Source: Acinetobacter haemolyticus CIP 64.3 = MTCC 9819
GTDB lineage: Bacteria > Pseudomonadota > Gammaproteobacteria > Pseudomonadales > Moraxellaceae
Assembly: GCF_000369065.1 (NCBI RefSeq)
Contig: NZ_KB849803.1
Location: 1-64,000 of the forward strand
DNA length: 64,000 bases
Direction of reading: 5' to 3'
Below are positions 1 to 7,760 of the stretch, in pieces; position 1 is the first letter of the stretch, and the number at the start of each line of letters is the position of its first letter. A program made the translations under genes and the position numbers. The notes under the pieces are model-generated. The model saw only the letters and a program-made list of their open reading frames with translations, searched no databases and was not told where the DNA came from.

Positions 1-18
1 CATCAAGCTAGGTCGGCT

Positions 19-46
19 ATATTACTCTCAATCTCTTAAAAGTCAA
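19..46 (-). promoter_or_regulatory. Putative rrn-type promoter P2 (leftward)
   Basis: Read on the minus strand, a -35 box TTGACT (41-46) and a -10 box TAATAT (19-24) are separated by 16 bases. It points out of the window and lies about 115 bases downstream of another promoter with the same direction. Tandem strong promoters with no start codon between them are typical of rRNA operon leaders. That an rRNA operon follows is inference, because it would lie outside the window. Confidence 0.55.
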
Positions 47-158
47 CAGGTAATTTAGATATTTTTAAAACTTATCAAACAACCCAAAAATCTAACCACT
101 AAAGCCAAATCCTTGTTTATCAACAAGTTTTTATCTGCATCACCGCCGATGGATGTGC

Positions 159-186
159 ATTATAGAGGATTAGGAATGAGTTGCAA
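159..186 (-). promoter_or_regulatory. Putative rrn-type promoter P1 (leftward)
   Basis: On the minus strand there is a -35 box TTGCAA (181-186), a 16-base spacer and a perfect -10 box TATAAT (159-164). It lies just downstream of the hypothetical gene that ends at 217 and reads toward the left edge. No open frame follows it inside the window, so its transcript is probably a leader or a non-coding RNA. Confidence 0.55.
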
Positions 187-216
187 GAGGTTTTTCACAT
201 TTACCAGAACGACTGT

Positions 217-1278
217 CTACTTCTTGCACAAATAGGGCTGAAAATGTGGAATTTTATCTATTATTTGCTCGGTTTTATTTTTTTCTTGCCAATGTAAAGG
301 TCGACAATCAATGTATTCACAATAACCTGATCCTTGATACGCCTCATTATTCCAAAAAAGCTGATAGTTAAAACTTCCGACATAACCTGCAGCTAATCCA
401 AATTTATAATCACCACGACTTTGACCATGTAATTGAAAAACAATCTGATCACCTTGCTGGTACTGCCAAATAAATTCTCGTGCTAAGTACATATCACGTC
501 CATTTGGCGTTCGTACTTTTGGATAAACTCGCATAACATCAAAACTCACATTTTGATTGTAAAGTATGCTTGGTTGTTGATCATATTGAACTTCTATTCG
601 AGTAAAAATAATCTGATTCCATTGATTTCTTAACTCTGTGAGAATAATTTGCAATTCAGCATGGACTTGAATAATTTGATAGGTAAAGAAGTGAAATGCA
701 ATAAAAGGTAAATGTACAGCGCGAGCATGTTTTAAAACCCCTTGTGCTGCGATTTGATATTTTTGTTTTTTATATACCAGTTCCCCTTCGCATTGACATC
801 GTGTATACCAATAATCAGCAACTCCCCATTGTAACGCAGAGTGATTTTCAACTTCAGCAAATGTGTTTACTTTTAATTCACAACTAAGTTCATCATCAAA
901 GCGCTTAAAATAATAGTTGGGTGCATCAACATGGATATGATCAATATTTAAAAATTGATAACGATCAACATCAAATTGGCACTGATCTTTTGCGCTATAA
1001 CTTTTAAGATGCCCGACCGTTGCTACACTACTGCTCACCAATACGGTTGCTGTATCAATTGCGGTTGTCATTACTGCACTCGCGTTATAGCAAACCGGAA
1101 TGCGTGGCTGTCCAATGAGGCTGATAAAATTCAGATAATGGAAGGGCGCTGGAAGATTCGGCAGGATCAATGCCTGATAAACGATTTTAAACAAACCTTT
1201 AGGTGGATAGAAGATTAGAGCATCTGACTTATTGAGGTTCAGCTGCTTTAATTGATTATTACTGATCAATATTGGCAT
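217..1278 (-). CDS. Hypothetical protein, DUF6670-like
   Basis: A 353-residue protein of unknown function. It starts at an ATG preceded by a good GGAGG ribosome site, 16 bases after the stop of pssA and on the same strand, so the two are probably co-transcribed. The N-terminal part (roughly residues 35-60) has the pattern LPNLPAPFHYLNFISLIG, which resembles what I remember of the DUF6670 family found in Acinetobacter. The rest is rich in aromatic residues, as in beta-rich proteins that bind lipids or pigments. I see no signal peptide, membrane segment or catalytic motif. The position next to phosphatidylserine synthase hints at a lipid-related role, but that is only context. Confidence 0.6.
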   Translation of the reverse strand: MPILISNNQLKQLNLNKSDALIFYPPKGLFKIVYQALILPNLPAPFHYLNFISLIGQPRIPVCYNASAVMTTAIDTATVLVSSSVATVGHLKSYSAKDQCQFDVDRYQFLNIDHIHVDAPNYYFKRFDDELSCELKVNTFAEVENHSALQWGVADYWYTRCQCEGELVYKKQKYQIAAQGVLKHARAVHLPFIAFHFFTYQIIQVHAELQIILTELRNQWNQIIFTRIEVQYDQQPSILYNQNVSFDVMRVYPKVRTPNGRDMYLAREFIWQYQQGDQIVFQLHGQSRGDYKFGLAAGYVGSFNYQLFWNNEAYQGSGYCEYIDCRPLHWQEKNKTEQIIDKIPHFQPYLCKK

Positions 1279-1294
1279 ACTGAACCTCCATTTT

Positions 1295-2128
1295 TTAAGT
1301 TGTTATTTTTGAATCATTCTTTTTCGCCAACAAAGTCGTTACAAATCCAGAGAGGATATAAATAATACAAACTGTCAATATCCCTACTGGAATGTTGTAC
1401 GTGATCGCTGCAAAAATCAAGACCACGGGCAACATCACAACAAAAGGTACACGCTTACGGTCCATTTGTTTAAATGAGTAATACTTAATATTTGAAATCA
1501 TGAGCAAACCTATACCAACCATGACAGCGGCATTAATAATTTGAATCACAATGTCTTTTAAATCAAAAATAAATGGAAAATCACGCCCGACCCACACCAT
1601 CGAAATCACAGCTACAGCAGCGAGTGGACTTGCAATACCAATAAAATAACGCTTATCGACCACACCAATCTGTACATTGAAACGAGCTAAACGGAAAGCT
1701 GCACAAGCGGTATAGATAAAACAACATGCCAACCCTATACGCCCAAGATCGTGTAAACTCCAGCTATACATCAAAATTGCAGGCGCAACACCAAAAGCAA
1801 GCAGATCAGATAATGAGTCGTATTGTTCACCAAAGGCACTCTGCGCCCCGATTGCACGTGCAACACGCCCATCTAAACCATCCAACAATGCAGCTAAAAA
1901 GATTGCATAAATCGCTTGATTAAAATTACCATTCATACTCGCAATGATGGAATAAAAACCAGATAGAAGCGCCGCTGTTGTAATTAAATTCGGCCACAAA
2001 TAAATTCCACGACGTTTTACTTTTTGCCCTTCCTGCGTATGCTCTTCCTCTTCCACTTCAAATGTAATGCCATCGAAAGTTCGACCATCTTTATTTAAAT
2101 CAGAATCAGGTTTCAGAGAATTTGTCAT
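1295..2128 (-). CDS. pssA: CDP-diacylglycerol-serine O-phosphatidyltransferase
   Basis: Makes phosphatidylserine from CDP-diacylglycerol and serine in the inner membrane, the first step toward phosphatidylethanolamine. The CDP-alcohol phosphotransferase signature DGLDGRVARAIG followed by EQYDSLSD is complete (DGxxAR...GxxxDxxxD). Several hydrophobic membrane segments follow, and the 277-residue length suits the membrane-type (type II) PssA with an extended cytosolic N-terminus. I chose the ATG at 2128: a GAGG site lies 11 bases upstream, whereas the in-frame TTG at 2137 would start almost on top of it. The hypothetical gene downstream probably shares its transcript. Confidence 0.93.
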   Translation of the reverse strand: MTNSLKPDSDLNKDGRTFDGITFEVEEEEHTQEGQKVKRRGIYLWPNLITTAALLSGFYSIIASMNGNFNQAIYAIFLAALLDGLDGRVARAIGAQSAFGEQYDSLSDLLAFGVAPAILMYSWSLHDLGRIGLACCFIYTACAAFRLARFNVQIGVVDKRYFIGIASPLAAVAVISMVWVGRDFPFIFDLKDIVIQIINAAVMVGIGLLMISNIKYYSFKQMDRKRVPFVVMLPVVLIFAAITYNIPVGILTVCIIYILSGFVTTLLAKKNDSKITT

Positions 2129-2166
2129 TATTTTCAATTCCTCAACAATATCTTGATGTTGATGGG

Positions 2167-3024
2167 TTATTCACCCACCAACCAACGCACTGCGGCATGA
2201 CCGCCAATTTCTTGCATACGCAAATGTGGAAATAACCATTGTAATGCTTGATCTGCATCTTCCGAAAATTTCCAAGGTGGGTTAATCACTAAAAGCCCGC
2301 AACCATTTAGCCCCACAGGTGTATCATCAGGCCATACACAGATTTCGCAAACCAATTGGCGGCGAATGCCTGTTTTAAACATTTTCTTTTCGAAACGTTC
2401 AATCATGGCGCGATCTTTAATTGGATACCATACAGCAAACACACCAGTCGGCCATTTTTTATGAGCAGCTTGGAGCAATTCGACTAATTGTGGGAAATCT
2501 TTACGCTCTAGTTCATATGGTGGATCAATCATGACCAACCCACGTTTTTCTTTTGGTGGGATAACGCCGAGCAAACCTTCATAAGCATCTCGCTCATGTA
2601 AACCCATGCGTTTATCACGGATATTTTGGCGTAGCTGTTGAAACACATCACGCTGCATTTCAAAAACAGTTGCCTTATCAATTTCACGCATTCCTTGCAA
2701 AGCAAACCACGGGGAACCCGGGTAACTACCTTTGCCCTCTTCGGCACGTAAACTTTCAACTAGTTTCAAATATTCTTGCACACCCTCAGGTGCTTGACGC
2801 TTTTCTATCTCGCCCAACTGTACGAGACGATGGATCCCTGTTAAAAACTCACCAGACTTTTGTGCTGGTGCAAGAGATAAGTCATATTTACCTGCCCCAC
2901 CATGGGTATCGATATATCGATATGGCTTATCTTTAGCATTTAAACGATTAAGCAGTTGAAGCAAAAGCACATGCTTCATAACATCGGCAAAGTTACCTGC
3001 ATGGAAATGGTGACGGTAATTCAT
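2167..3024 (-). CDS. rlmJ: 23S rRNA (adenine(2030)-N(6))-methyltransferase
   Basis: Methylates A2030 of 23S rRNA using S-adenosylmethionine. The 285-residue protein opens with MNYRHHFHAGNFADVMKH, the characteristic RlmJ N-terminus, and carries the N6-adenine methyltransferase catalytic motif as MIDPPYE near residue 166. Length and start agree with the family (about 280 residues). It lies 38 bases upstream of pssA on the same strand and is divergent from the oxygenase gene to the right. Confidence 0.93.
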   Translation of the reverse strand: MNYRHHFHAGNFADVMKHVLLLQLLNRLNAKDKPYRYIDTHGGAGKYDLSLAPAQKSGEFLTGIHRLVQLGEIEKRQAPEGVQEYLKLVESLRAEEGKGSYPGSPWFALQGMREIDKATVFEMQRDVFQQLRQNIRDKRMGLHERDAYEGLLGVIPPKEKRGLVMIDPPYELERKDFPQLVELLQAAHKKWPTGVFAVWYPIKDRAMIERFEKKMFKTGIRRQLVCEICVWPDDTPVGLNGCGLLVINPPWKFSEDADQALQWLFPHLRMQEIGGHAAVRWLVGE

Positions 3025-3142
3025 GTTGACAATTATTCCTCAATTCAAAGGATAGTTTATCATGAAAATAAAGGCTATTCTTTAGCGTTGATGTGATCAG
3101 CCAAAATTGTACTGTAATCAAATGAATGTTAACTGGAGCTGT

Positions 3143-3751
3143 ATGCAATCCACCTCTCTTCCTACATCTTGGAATATTGATCAAATTTTAGATGATTTAA
3201 ATACGTCTGGTTTTGCTTTAGTGAATGACGCGTACCCTAAAGAATATATAATCGATCTGGTTCAAGAATGTAGTCTTCATCTGGAGGAGTTTCGAGCAGC
3301 GGGAATACAGAATGGCGTTGTCAGTCATATTCGAAGCGACCACATTTTATGGATTGATCATCAACTGCCCATCGCACAACAACACATCAAGACCTTACAA
3401 AGCTTATCTCAAACCTTAAATCAAGCATTCTATCTCGGGATTAAAGAAGTAGAAGCACATTTTGCTTGCTATAACGCAGGTGAGTTTTACGCGTTACATC
3501 GCGATAATCCGCAATTAAAAAATGATCGAATGATTTCAACTGTTTTCTATCTACACGAACATTGGCAGGAAGACTGGGGTGGTCAATTGCGTTTACAGGA
3601 TAAGAATGGGGAGTGGCATATCATTCAACCTACACCCAATCGCCTTGCTATTTTCCAAAGCGATATATTGCATGAAGTTCTTCTCTCCAAACAACAGCGT
3701 CTCTCTATTACTGCATGGTTAAGAAGTGGAAATTCTATTTGGAATAATTAG
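3143..3751 (+). CDS. 2OG-Fe(II) oxygenase family protein
   Basis: A 202-residue protein of the 2-oxoglutarate/iron(II)-dependent dioxygenase superfamily. The iron ligands are visible as HRD (H119, D121) and a distal His (H177) in SDILHEV, with R186 nine residues later as the likely 2-oxoglutarate-binding arginine; the core between them reads TVFYLHEHW and GGQLRL. The substrate is unknown; related bacterial proteins are prolyl-hydroxylase-like. The frame is open from 3107, but the ATG at 3143 has a GGAG site at the right distance and was chosen. Confidence 0.8.
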   Translation: MQSTSLPTSWNIDQILDDLNTSGFALVNDAYPKEYIIDLVQECSLHLEEFRAAGIQNGVVSHIRSDHILWIDHQLPIAQQHIKTLQSLSQTLNQAFYLGIKEVEAHFACYNAGEFYALHRDNPQLKNDRMISTVFYLHEHWQEDWGGQLRLQDKNGEWHIIQPTPNRLAIFQSDILHEVLLSKQQRLSITAWLRSGNSIWNN

Positions 3752-3843
3752 GATCGAATGAATATCAAGGGACACTAAACCTTTAAATTTCTCAAAACAA
3801 CCTTATATAAGCTACCTAACTGACGATTTTTGTGGATCAATGC

Positions 3844-4371
3844 ATGTCGAATGAAACCAAACAGGTAATTTCTCGGATTGGGGAAACAGACCAACTTTAT
3901 TTAAGTGGCAACACCCCCGAGCTTGCTTTAGAACGTGCGGACTTACGTTTGCAGTTAGTGATGCTCAGCCATGTTCGTCAGGAACAATTACATTTTCTAC
4001 AAGAAGCAATTGTATTACTTGAACAAGCGCGTATTGAACACGAAGAGATGCCTTTAAGCTTGTATTTGAGTTTGTCATTGTATTTAGCTAAAGCATATAT
4101 GATTTATTTTGAGCTCAACAAAGAACAACGTTTCGCTTTGATTACACAACAGATCTTAAAACCTTTAGCACATCATGATCACTTAGACATTTATTTCTTT
4201 CTCGCCTATGCATCTGTTGTAAAGCAAGAATATGCACTTACTCGACATTGGTTGAAAAAATATGTGTCTTGCTTAGATCATGATCTTGAATTGCTTCAAG
4301 CCCACCCTGCTTTCGATCAAGTACGACAAGAAGCTTGGTTTAAAACACTTCTACGTAATAAAGCTCACTAA
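3844..4371 (+). CDS. Hypothetical TPR-like protein
   Basis: I do not recognise this 175-residue protein. It is almost entirely predicted helix, with leucine- and alanine-rich stretches (for example QEAIVLLEQARIEHE) that resemble degenerate tetratricopeptide repeats, and the C-terminus HPAFDQVRQEAWFKTLL is typical of TPR proteins. No signal peptide or membrane segment is seen. An in-frame GTG at 3832 is an alternative start. The last codons form the left arm of a terminator hairpin, so the gene is transcribed alone or with the oxygenase upstream. Confidence 0.6.
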   Translation: MSNETKQVISRIGETDQLYLSGNTPELALERADLRLQLVMLSHVRQEQLHFLQEAIVLLEQARIEHEEMPLSLYLSLSLYLAKAYMIYFELNKEQRFALITQQILKPLAHHDHLDIYFFLAYASVVKQEYALTRHWLKKYVSCLDHDLELLQAHPAFDQVRQEAWFKTLLRNKAH

Positions 4372-4396
4372 TGATTTGTGAGCTTTATTTACTTTT
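4357..4396 (+). terminator. Rho-independent terminator
   Basis: A perfect 12-bp stem (4357-4368 with 4378-4389) and a 9-base loop that contains the TAA stop of the preceding gene, followed by a T-rich tail (ACTTTTTT). The hairpin overlaps the end of the coding region. It separates this gene from the convergent DUF2789 gene. Confidence 0.8.
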
Positions 4397-4402
4397 TTAT
4401 GA

Positions 4403-4645
4403 TTATTCCGTGCTGTCTACATGCAATTGTTGATTTAACTCATCAATCACTATCGCCCATTCATCATCTTTTTCCCAATGACTTTTTAAAAAATCTCGCT
4501 GCCCTGCACTCCAAAAATCAGCTTCATGCAGTTTTTCCTCGGCACGTAATTGATGCGTTTGGATAAAAAGCTCCATAGCCGCTTCATCCGCTTCTAACCC
4601 AAGCTGTTCAAATAACAGTTCTAGTGTAGGTTGTTGTTCAAACAT
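4403..4645 (-). CDS. DUF2789 domain-containing protein
   Basis: An 80-residue acidic protein. The sequence from QPTLELLFEQLGL through FWSAGQRDFLKSHWEKD matches the DUF2789 family of small proteins common in Acinetobacter and Pseudomonas; the function is unknown. The ATG at 4645 has a good AAGGGAG ribosome site. The gene stands alone, convergent with the TPR-like gene and downstream of the mdh terminator. Confidence 0.85.
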   Translation of the reverse strand: MFEQQPTLELLFEQLGLEADEAAMELFIQTHQLRAEEKLHEADFWSAGQRDFLKSHWEKDDEWAIVIDELNQQLHVDSTE

Positions 4646-4754
4646 GTTTATTCTCCCTTAGCTTTTTTCTTCTTTTAATGTATCAATAAAGCACGCACTA
4701 TTGCAGTGAAGCACTTTGTTTTCTTGTTGTTTTTTGTGTGGTTCCTACACAATA

Positions 4755-4780
4755 AAAATGCCCCCAATCGGGGGCATTTT
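4755..4780 (-). terminator. mdh terminator
   Basis: A 9-bp GC-rich stem AATGCCCCC/GGGGGCATT (4757-4765 with 4770-4778), 4-base loop, with T-runs on both sides. It sits 22 bases past the stop codon of mdh and on that strand is followed by TTTTT. Confidence 0.88.
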
Positions 4781-4799
4781 TTAATTTATCAGTGATAAA

Positions 4800-5786
4800 T
4801 TATTTTAGCATATCAGCAATTGCTGCACGCTCTTCTTCAAGTTCGTTCAACGTGAAGTTAATACGCTCACGGCTGAACTCATCAATTTCTAAACCTTGAA
4901 CGATTTTGTATTCGCCGTTTTCAGTTGTTACAGGGAAACCGAACATAACGCCTTCTGGAATACCATATGAACCGTCAGATGGGATACCCATAGTTACCCA
5001 TTTGCCGTTTGTACCCAATGCCCAGTCACGCATATGATCGATTGCAGCATTTGCAGCAGAAGCAGCAGAAGACAAACCACGCGCCTCGATGATCGCAGCA
5101 CCACGCTTACCAACTGTTGGAAGGAATACATCCTTATTCCACTCAGCATCGTTGATTTTGTCTTTTAAGCTTTCACCATTTGCAGTCGCAAAACGGTAGT
5201 CAGCATACATCGTTGGAGAGTGGTTACCCCAAACCGTTAATTTTTCGATATCAGCAACAGCAACACCAGCTTTTTGAGCAACTTGAGTCAACGCACGGTT
5301 GTGGTCAAGACGTAACATCGCTGTGAAGTTTTTCGCAGGAAGATCTGGAGCAGAGTTCATTGCAATGTAAGCATTTGTATTTGCAGGGTTACCTACAACC
5401 AATACTTTTACATTACGGCTAGCAACTTCGTTTAATGCTTGACCTTGACCGATGAAGATTTCACCGTTTACTTTCAATAAGTCAGCACGTTCCATACCAG
5501 GACCACGTGGACGAGAACCAACTAATAATGCATAGTCAGCATCTTTGAATGCAACTTTAGGATCATCAGTTCCGATCATGCCTGCCAATAATGGGAAAGC
5601 ACAGTCGTCTAACTCCATCATTACGCCTTTAAGCGCTTGTTGGGCTTTCTCAACAGGAACTTCAAGCAATTGTAAAATTACAGGTTGATCTTTACCAAGC
5701 ATTTCACCGCTTGCGATACGGAATAATAAGCTATAACCAATTTGACCTGCAGCGCCTGTAACGGCAACACGAACGGGTTGCTTCAT
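4800..5786 (-). CDS. mdh: Malate dehydrogenase
   Basis: Oxidises malate to oxaloacetate with NAD in the citric acid cycle (cytosol). The 328-residue protein has the nucleotide-binding motif [11 protein letters not shown] at the N-terminus, the mobile-loop arginines in [19 protein letters not shown] (Asp of the catalytic pair) and the catalytic His in [11 protein letters not shown]. Length and motifs place it in the group of MDHs of about 330 residues related to the eukaryotic cytosolic enzyme. It is a single-gene unit with its own terminator. Confidence 0.97.
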   Translation of the reverse strand: MKQPVRVAVTGAAGQIGYSLLFRIASGEMLGKDQPVILQLLEVPVEKAQQALKGVMMELDDCAFPLLAGMIGTDDPKVAFKDADYALLVGSRPRGPGMERADLLKVNGEIFIGQGQALNEVASRNVKVLVVGNPANTNAYIAMNSAPDLPAKNFTAMLRLDHNRALTQVAQKAGVAVADIEKLTVWGNHSPTMYADYRFATANGESLKDKINDAEWNKDVFLPTVGKRGAAIIEARGLSSAASAANAAIDHMRDWALGTNGKWVTMGIPSDGSYGIPEGVMFGFPVTTENGEYKIVQGLEIDEFSRERINFTLNELEEERAAIADMLK

Positions 5787-5955
5787 GTAATTGTCTCCAA
5801 TGAGGGTCCTTAATTGGACTAGATAGTGATTCTATCCAGTCAAATCATCATAAACGGCAAAGATTGTACTCTAAAGCAGCAGCATATGCATATAAAAGAG
5901 AATGAATTTCAACAAAAGTCTGATAGAAAATACAAATTAAGTGCAGCTAGAAAAG

Positions 5956-6624
5956 TTAATAGCTACCCTTAATTGTAAATTCACTTGGGCAACCTGTCAC
6001 AACATGACTTGCACATTGTTTATACTGCCCATTTTTGTGATAACACACTCGGATCTCGGTCAAAATGGAGTCTGATCGTGAAGATTGGCAACTAAAACGA
6101 ATACCATTTGCAGGTAAAGAGGGATTTAATTTAGTAAATTGTTGTCTCAGATTTTCTTTTTGTACACTAATCGTGTTTTGACTGGTCAGATCAGCAGGTA
6201 TCTTTAAACGTTCAGCGAAATTAATAATCGTTCTATAATATTGGCTCGCATTCATCGGGACACAACCTCCAACATTTTGCCAAAGTTGTACCCGCTCAGT
6301 TTCATTCGGCATGACACGTGCGACCACGGTCGATTGCAATGGAGATAATGCGGCTGATGATTTTGTTTCGCAGTTCCGATTGACTGGAACTTCTGGCAAT
6401 AAACTTGAAATTGTTAAAGAATAACCTTCCAAACACTTACGTTGTTTTTGTTTTGATGAATCTAAAGCACATACCGCTGGCGTCATTTCTACATGTAAAA
6501 TATAGCCCGCGAGATTTTGGTTACTCGCAGCATATAATGATGAGGCAAACGAAAGCACAAGCATACAGCCTAAAGCCTGTACCCACCTTGTAAACCGTCG
6601 TTTTAAAAAATCTATTGATTTCAT
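5956..6624 (-). CDS. Degenerate ribonuclease T2-like secreted protein
   Basis: A 222-residue protein counted from the ATG at 6624, with a signal peptide (basic RRFTRW then a hydrophobic run ending ASSLYA). The fold-defining pattern of RNase T2 is recognisable: GYILHVEMTPAVC corresponds to the first core strand, and LTISSLLPE (70-78) to the family motif FTIHGLWP, but the catalytic His is Ser73. In the second active-site motif (HEWxKHGTC) the sequence is LWQNVGGC (114-121), with Val118 in place of His. Cysteines are kept. It is therefore probably not an RNase. ISAba125 has inserted 15 bases upstream of this ATG; the frame continues into the IS, so an IS-derived ATG at 6654 could also start it. 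Confidence 0.72.
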   Translation of the reverse strand: MKSIDFLKRRFTRWVQALGCMLVLSFASSLYAASNQNLAGYILHVEMTPAVCALDSSKQKQRKCLEGYSLTISSLLPEVPVNRNCETKSSAALSPLQSTVVARVMPNETERVQLWQNVGGCVPMNASQYYRTIINFAERLKIPADLTSQNTISVQKENLRQQFTKLNPSLPANGIRFSCQSSRSDSILTEIRVCYHKNGQYKQCASHVVTGCPSEFTIKGSY

Positions 6625-6639
6625 CAAATACCAAAACTT

Positions 6640-7726
6640 GGCGAATTCAAACATGAGGTGCGACAGTTTGAAAAGTCTTATGATAATCAACAAGCTGAGC
6701 AAATTTCTCTAATGGTGTAAGCCAATCTAACGCTTTTCTAGGACGAGTATTCAGTGACATGGCAACTTGATTTAAATAATGCTGATCTGCCTGATTTAAA
6801 TCAATCCCTTTAGGTAAATATTGCCTAATTAAACCATTCATATTTTCGCATGTGCCTTTTTGCCAGGGTGAATGTGGGTCACAGAAATATACATCTATGC
6901 CTAAATCTTCTTCAAGTATTTTATGTTCTGCCATCTCGCGTCCACGGTCATAGGTCAACGTTTTACGCAGTTCTGCAGGTAAATATTTCAGAGCTTCAGT
7001 TAAAGCCTTGCGCACTGATTCTGCCTTTGCATCAGGTAATGTTGCCAAGATACAGAGCCGTGTATTTCGTTCAATAAGTGTTGCTATCGAACTTTTATTG
7101 TCTTTACCTTTAATTAAATCAGCTTCCCAATGACCCGGTATTTTTCTTTCTTGAACTTCGGCTGGGCGCTCATGAATAGTTTTAATATCCTGTAATATAG
7201 AATCTTTTTTAGGTTCACCGTTAGCTTTTCGCTTTTTATTTTCATGACGCAGACAGGATAATAAGTCTTTTTTCAACTCACCCTTTGGTAATGCTCGTAT
7301 CGTTGAATAAATCGTTGTATGGCTTACATTCATTGTTTGATCCAAATCAGGAAATGTCTTTAAACGCTTTGCTATTTGCTGAGGAGACCATAAACAACGG
7401 ATCGCTTCAACAATAAATTTCCAGAGGATTGAATCGATTTTGAGTTTTCTGTGACCACGTCTACGTCTAGCGAAGGTGTTATCAGAAGCATATTGAGCTT
7501 GATAAACGTCATTGATGCTATTTCTTTTAAGCTCACGATAGATCGTACTAGGATGTCTTTTAATGAGTTCAGCAAATTTTCTGGCTGAAAAGCCTTCTTT
7601 TCTTGACTCAAGCATTAATGCAGTACGATCTTCAAAGTTAAGATGATGGTATGACAATTTTATATACTCCATAAACCCTTTAAATTAATTAGGTGGTTTA
7701 TGTCGCACTTCAAGTTTTACTCTGCC
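6640..7726 (-). mobile_element. ISAba125: ISAba125-like insertion sequence (IS30 family)
   Basis: Complete 1087-bp element. The two ends form an imperfect inverted repeat of 26 bases with 20 matches, beginning GGC at each end and ending in the shared GTGCGACA. The flanks carry identical 3-bp repeats CTT (6637-6639 and 7727-7729), the expected IS30-type target duplication. The length and the end sequence (GTTTGAATTCGCC on the minus strand) agree with ISAba125 as I remember it; I could not check this against a database. It holds one transposase gene in the same direction as the neighbours. Confidence 0.9.
6647..7672 (-). CDS. IS30 family transposase
   Basis: A 341-residue DDE transposase. An N-terminal helix-turn-helix region (FSARKFAELIKRHPSTIYREL) is followed by the RNase H-like catalytic core with D185 in GHWEADLI, D242 in TYDRGREM and E276 in KGTCENMNGL, the IS30 spacing of D, D and E. 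The frame is intact, so the element is probably active. The gene reads through the left inverted repeat of the element, and its stop lies 8 bases inside the end. ISAba125 ends are known to supply outward -35 sequence to neighbouring genes. Confidence 0.95.
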   Translation of the reverse strand: MEYIKLSYHHLNFEDRTALMLESRKEGFSARKFAELIKRHPSTIYRELKRNSINDVYQAQYASDNTFARRRRGHRKLKIDSILWKFIVEAIRCLWSPQQIAKRLKTFPDLDQTMNVSHTTIYSTIRALPKGELKKDLLSCLRHENKKRKANGEPKKDSILQDIKTIHERPAEVQERKIPGHWEADLIKGKDNKSSIATLIERNTRLCILATLPDAKAESVRKALTEALKYLPAELRKTLTYDRGREMAEHKILEEDLGIDVYFCDPHSPWQKGTCENMNGLIRQYLPKGIDLNQADQHYLNQVAMSLNTRPRKALDWLTPLEKFAQLVDYHKTFQTVAPHV

Positions 7727-7760
7727 CTTCATGACTTCAAATTTAATATCAGCTTATATT

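Noticed and set aside
4378..4566. Plus-strand frame of 62 codons opposite the DUF2789 gene
   Set aside because: It begins inside a terminator hairpin and lies antisense to a recognised family.
6653..7713. Shorter boundaries of the IS at the GTGCGACA inverted repeat
   Set aside because: The repeat extends outwards to 26 bases with 20 matches, gives 1087 bp and a 3-bp target duplication at 6640-7726, so the wider limits are right.
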